64,000 nt of DNA from Rodentibacter trehalosifermentans (GTDB lineage Bacteria > Pseudomonadota > Gammaproteobacteria > Enterobacterales > Pasteurellaceae). The notes below the pieces were generated by a model, which saw only the letters and a program-made list of their open reading frames with translations, ran no database searches and was not told the DNA's origin. The position numbers and the translations under genes were made by a program. Below are positions 60,675 through 64,000 of the stretch, piece by piece (the first letter of the stretch is position 1; every line of letters begins with the position of its first letter). The stretch spans positions 1 through 64,000 of the forward strand of contig NZ_MLHL01000009.1 of assembly GCF_002000545.1 (NCBI RefSeq), in the 5' to 3' direction.

Positions 60675-60696
60675 TTTTGAGACACAGATCGCAAAA
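60675..60696 (+). promoter_or_regulatory. CRP-S competence site for dprA
   Basis: TTTTGAGA-N6-TCGCAAAA matches the CRP-S palindrome with one base changed in the left core (A for C). The right half has the full TCGCA core. It lies 72 bp before dprA, with a possible -10 CATAAT at 60733-60738. Confidence 0.75.
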
Positions 60697-60768
60697 GTGC
60701 GGCGAAAAACTCGCACATTTTTCTATTTATTACATAATCAAACCTTTATTGAAGGAATGGGAAAAGAA

Positions 60769-61890
60769 ATGAACAATATAAACGAAACTTTACTTCGTTT
60801 AATGCAAGTGCCTAAATTAGGCAGCGTGGCAATTGAGAGAATTTTATCGAATGTTACGTTAAAAGAATTATTACAGTATGATGAAACGGCTTTTCGTCAA
60901 ATGGGCTGGAGTGCTATTCAAATTCGCCGTTGGTTTAAACCGGAAAGGAAATTTATAGATTCGGCACTGATTTGGGCGGAGAAAGAGGGAAATCATTTAG
61001 TGAATTATTTTTCACCGTTTTACCCTTATTTATTGAAACAAATTTCAAGTTTTCCTCCTTTATTATTTGTAAAAGGCAATGTGACGGTGATTTCACAGCG
61101 GCAAATGGCCATGGTGGGTAGTCGATATTGCACCGCTTATGGGGAACAGTGGGCAAAATATTTTGCCACAGAATTATCCCTTGCCGGTTTTACCATTACA
61201 AGCGGATTAGCTTTAGGGATTGACGGACACAGTCATCGTGCGGTAGTGGAGATTAAAGGACAAACTATTGCGGTATTGGGAAGTGGGTTAAACGAAATTT
61301 ATCCGGCAAAACATCGTGAATTAGCAAAACAGATTATTGAAAATAATGGTGCGTTAGTGTCCGAATTTGCGCCAAACCAACCACCAATTGCCGCTCACTT
61401 TCCACGTCGTAATCGGATTATTAGCGGGCTTTCGGTGGGAACATTGGTGATTGAGGCAACGGAAAAAAGTGGTTCCCTAATTACGGCACGTTACGCTTTG
61501 GAACAAAATCGTGAAATTTTTGCGTTACCCGGAAGTGTGATGAGTGAATTTAGCCGGGGTTGTAACCGATTGATTAAACAAGGCGGTATGCTGGTCGAAG
61601 ATGTGAAAGATATTCTTGATACGCTTTATCAACATTCTATTCATAGCCAAACGAAAATCGATTTTAACCAAGTAGAAACCGCAACCTATACCCCACCACC
61701 GGATCCTCGTAGAGTGGTTGAGGCACCAAGTCATCCTAAACTTTATGCGAGAATCGGCTACACGCCGGTGAGTATTGATGATCTAGCACAGGAATTTGGT
61801 TTGCCGGTAGATGTGTTGTTGGTGCAGCTTTTAGATTTAGAGTTACAGGATCTGATTCTTAATGAAAATGGGCTTTATAAACGGGTATAG
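60769..61890 (+). CDS. dprA: DNA processing protein DprA
   Basis: The 373-aa protein loads RecA on incoming single-stranded DNA in transformation. The N-terminal SAM-like region ([19 protein letters not shown]) precedes the Rossmann DprA core ([56 protein letters not shown]). A C-terminal winged-helix domain ([27 protein letters not shown]) follows. Starting at 60769 gives 373 aa; the frame is open upstream to 60664 through the CRP-S site. A CRP-S site predicts Sxy control together with comEA. Confidence 0.95.
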   Translation: MNNINETLLRLMQVPKLGSVAIERILSNVTLKELLQYDETAFRQMGWSAIQIRRWFKPERKFIDSALIWAEKEGNHLVNYFSPFYPYLLKQISSFPPLLFVKGNVTVISQRQMAMVGSRYCTAYGEQWAKYFATELSLAGFTITSGLALGIDGHSHRAVVEIKGQTIAVLGSGLNEIYPAKHRELAKQIIENNGALVSEFAPNQPPIAAHFPRRNRIISGLSVGTLVIEATEKSGSLITARYALEQNREIFALPGSVMSEFSRGCNRLIKQGGMLVEDVKDILDTLYQHSIHSQTKIDFNQVETATYTPPPDPRRVVEAPSHPKLYARIGYTPVSIDDLAQEFGLPVDVLLVQLLDLELQDLILNENGLYKRV

Positions 61891-61930
61891 AAATATGCTA
61901 GAATGGCGTGCATTCTATTAAGGAGAGACT

Positions 61931-62707
61931 ATGTTAGCCATTATTTCCCCCGCAAAAACCCTCGATTTTGAAAGTGCGGTGAGAAAACTTCCTGTTTTTC
62001 AACCGCACTTAACCGATTACAGTGCCCAATTAATTGATATTTGTCGCCAATTTTCTCCACAAGACATTGCTTCTTTAATGTCTATCAGCGATAAGCTGGC
62101 AGGGCTTAATGCCGCACGTTTTGCCGAGTGGACTATGGAACACAACGAACAGAATTCACGTGCCGCCATTTTTGCGTTTAAAGGCGATGTTTATACCGGC
62201 TTAGATGTCGATACCTTATCTAATGATGATATCCTGTTTGCACAATCTCATTTGCGTATGCTTTCCGGCTTGTATGGTTTACTTCGACCTCTGGATTTAA
62301 TGCAGCCTTATCGTTTGGAAATGGGGACAAAATTAGCCAATAAAAAAGGCAAGGATCTTTATGCATTTTGGGGAAATGTGATTACCCAATCACTCCAGCA
62401 AGCCCTTGATGCACAAGGTGAGAATGTGTTGATTAATCTTGCCTCGGACGAATATTATAAATCGGTGAAAGAAAGCCAACTTCACGCACAAATCATCAAA
62501 CCGATCTTTTTAGATAACAAAAACGGTCAATATAAAGTAGTGAGTTTTTATGCGAAAAAAGCCCGAGGGTTGATGTGCCGTTATATGATTCAACAGCGTT
62601 TAACCCAAGCGGAACAATTAAAAGATTTCGATTTAGGTGGTTATTGGTTTGATGAAGCGGCTTCTAATGAAAAAGAATGGATCTTTAAGCGGGAGCATTA
62701 TGAATAA
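61931..62707 (+). CDS. yaaA: Peroxide stress protein YaaA
   Basis: The 258-aa DUF328 protein starts [15 protein letters not shown] and contains [40 protein letters not shown] and [11 protein letters not shown], as in E. coli YaaA (258 aa). That protein lowers free iron under peroxide stress and binds DNA. An uptake-signal pair lies near its start (61969-62010). Overlaps the next gene by 8 bp. Confidence 0.95.
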   Translation: MLAIISPAKTLDFESAVRKLPVFQPHLTDYSAQLIDICRQFSPQDIASLMSISDKLAGLNAARFAEWTMEHNEQNSRAAIFAFKGDVYTGLDVDTLSNDDILFAQSHLRMLSGLYGLLRPLDLMQPYRLEMGTKLANKKGKDLYAFWGNVITQSLQQALDAQGENVLINLASDEYYKSVKESQLHAQIIKPIFLDNKNGQYKVVSFYAKKARGLMCRYMIQQRLTQAEQLKDFDLGGYWFDEAASNEKEWIFKREHYE

Positions 62708-63293
62708 AATTATTGTTATTTTGACCGCACTTTTCCTCTCAGCCTGTGTAAGTCAACCTTCACAACTGGATATCCCTGAGCAGATTCAATACCAAAACAA
62801 ACACTATCATAAAGCCGCCGGGCAAGATTTAGGCTCGGTGGCACGTTATGTCTATGCTAGTCAACCGGACACTTTAGAAAAATGGCAGTCACAAATTGAA
62901 TTGCTGTTGGATCGTAATGAAAGGCAGCTTGATATTAAAGATCGAATTACTTTGCGTGAGCGTGTTTATCGCAACACGGAAGTAGCATCATTCAAATTAA
63001 CGCCAATCAAAAACAGCAAAACCAATAGGGATGAAGGATTAAAAGGCTATGTAATTTACGCACCGACGGAAAAAGATCCTTATTGGCAGGTGAATATGAT
63101 GAGGGGAAAAGAAATGGCAACATGTGGTTTTGTACAATTTCAATATTCCCAAAAAGTGAAGAAAAGCCGACATTTAAGTAGGGAAAAAATTTTACGGTAT
63201 TTGCAGAAATACCTCATTGCAAAGGAAATGAAACAGATTGATAACATGCCTTGGCAGTGGCACTGTCAAAATATCAACAGAAAATTTATCTAG
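62700..63293 (+). CDS. Putative lipoprotein, unknown function
   Basis: The 197-aa protein begins [20 protein letters not shown] (lipobox LSAC, Cys 16). An uptake signal forms part of the signal-peptide codons (GACCGCACTT). The mature part holds a helical region ([35 protein letters not shown]) and a beta-rich C-terminal half. The same gene follows yaaA in H. influenzae by my recollection, with no known role. The start overlaps the yaaA stop; the frame upstream to 62637 lacks a signal. Confidence 0.75.
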   Translation: MNKIIVILTALFLSACVSQPSQLDIPEQIQYQNKHYHKAAGQDLGSVARYVYASQPDTLEKWQSQIELLLDRNERQLDIKDRITLRERVYRNTEVASFKLTPIKNSKTNRDEGLKGYVIYAPTEKDPYWQVNMMRGKEMATCGFVQFQYSQKVKKSRHLSREKILRYLQKYLIAKEMKQIDNMPWQWHCQNINRKFI

Positions 63294-63397
63294 ATCAAAA
63301 GGTGAAGACATTTCTTAAATTTTTTCTAGAGCCATTAGACTGAATCGTGTAACCTTAGCAACATTTCTTTATTTTTAACTTAATAAGTAGGTCGTAT

Positions 63398-64000
63398 ATG
63401 ATTAAAAAAATTGCAGTATTAACCAGTGGTGGTGATGCCCCGGGGATGAACGCTGCCATTCGTGGCGTGGTACGTGCGGCATTAGCGGAAGGTTTGGATG
63501 TTTTTGGTATCTATGATGGTTATCAAGGCTTATATAACAATAAAATTAAGCAATTAAACCGTTATAGTGTCTCTGATGTGATTAATCGTGGCGGGACATT
63601 TTTAGGTTCTGCACGTTTCCCTGAGTTTAAAAATCCGGAAGTGCGGGCAAAATGTGCGGAGATTTTACGTTCGCACGGCATTGATGCCTTAGTGGTGATT
63701 GGCGGTGACGGTTCTTATATGGGGGCTAAACTTCTCACGGAAGAACACGGTTTCCCTTGTGTCGGTATTCCGGGCACGATTGATAATGATGTGGCGGGAA
63801 CGGATTACACCATCGGTTATCAAACCGCACTACAAACGGCGGTGGATGCGATTGACCGTTTACGTGATACCTCAAGTTCCCACCAGCGTATTTCTATCGT
63901 AGAAATTATGGGACGTCATTGTAGCGATTTAACTATTTCTGCAGGTATTGCCGGTGGTTGTGAATATATCGTTGCCTCTGAAATGGAATTTGATCGTGAA
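63398..64000 (+). CDS. pfkA: 6-phosphofructokinase, 5' part (cut by window edge)
   Basis: The first 201 codons are present. [25 protein letters not shown] is the ATP site, [12 protein letters not shown] the GGDGS motif, and [23 protein letters not shown] the catalytic TIDND segment; [12 protein letters not shown] follows. It phosphorylates fructose 6-phosphate in glycolysis. The sequence is intact to the window end. Confidence 0.97.
   Translation, partial: MIKKIAVLTSGGDAPGMNAAIRGVVRAALAEGLDVFGIYDGYQGLYNNKIKQLNRYSVSDVINRGGTFLGSARFPEFKNPEVRAKCAEILRSHGIDALVVIGGDGSYMGAKLLTEEHGFPCVGIPGTIDNDVAGTDYTIGYQTALQTAVDAIDRLRDTSSSHQRISIVEIMGRHCSDLTISAGIAGGCEYIVASEMEFDRE

Overview
The window is chromosomal DNA from a Pasteurellaceae bacterium of the Haemophilus/Aggregatibacter/Rodentibacter group. 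Three things show this. The 9-mer AAGTGCGGT, the Haemophilus-type DNA uptake signal, is scattered throughout in both orientations and often forms inverted pairs that act as terminators. Many proteins closely resemble those I know from H. influenzae, and several gene orders are shared (focA-pflB-pflA-protein E; dprA-yaaA-lipoprotein-pfkA; rpsP-rimM-trmD-rplS). The genome is AT-rich. I see no rRNA, tRNA or CRISPR array.

Layout. 0-6 kb: truncated IS481-type transposase, a queuosine-precursor transporter behind a preQ1-I riboswitch, a Fur-boxed TonB receptor, ppa, and a purine permease behind a PurR box. 6-11.6 kb (minus): yceD-rpmF-plsX-fabH-(LysE)-fabD-fabG-acpP. 12-19.2 kb: a maltose module (malQ, glgP, a MapP-like phosphatase, a PTS EIICB) with a divergent GntR regulator and palindromic operators. 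19.3-22.5 kb: metJ, then cueR/copZ-copA with a 19-bp-spacer MerR promoter. 22.5-25.3 kb: ohr and a decaying patch (frameshifted AraC gene, LysR and NAD(P)-binding genes truncated at one shared junction). 25.3-32.8 kb: murQ-anmK-ygfZ-yicC, tyrP with TyrR boxes, and the rpsP operon. 32.9-37.5 kb: anaerobic pyruvate/formate genes and an adhesin-E lipoprotein. 37.6-41.2 kb: comEA with a CRP-S site, and a metal-chelate ABC transporter interrupted by a nonsense-mutated L,D-transpeptidase gene.

41.2-45 kb is the main accessory island: a lipoprotein, a RhuM-family gene and a complete retron. The retron has a promoter, an ncRNA bounded by 13-bp a1/a2 inverted repeats, and a 582-aa reverse transcriptase fused to a C-terminal Toprim-like domain. 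It resembles the E. coli Ec67 (Eco2) retron and is very AT-rich. 45-52 kb: metH, two tandem Bor/Iss-type lipoproteins, sodC and a sulfatase-fold membrane transferase. 52-57.7 kb: leuABCD with a leucine leader peptide and attenuator, and two palindromic repeat elements lodged in its spacers. 57.9-60.5 kb: a Sel1-repeat protein with a membrane partner. 60.6-64 kb: dprA (with a CRP-S site), yaaA, a lipoprotein and the 5' part of pfkA.

The genes fit a host-associated, naturally competent facultative anaerobe with iron and copper handling, mixed-acid fermentation, maltose use and at least one likely anti-phage system. All functional calls come from reading motifs and recalled family knowledge; no search was run.
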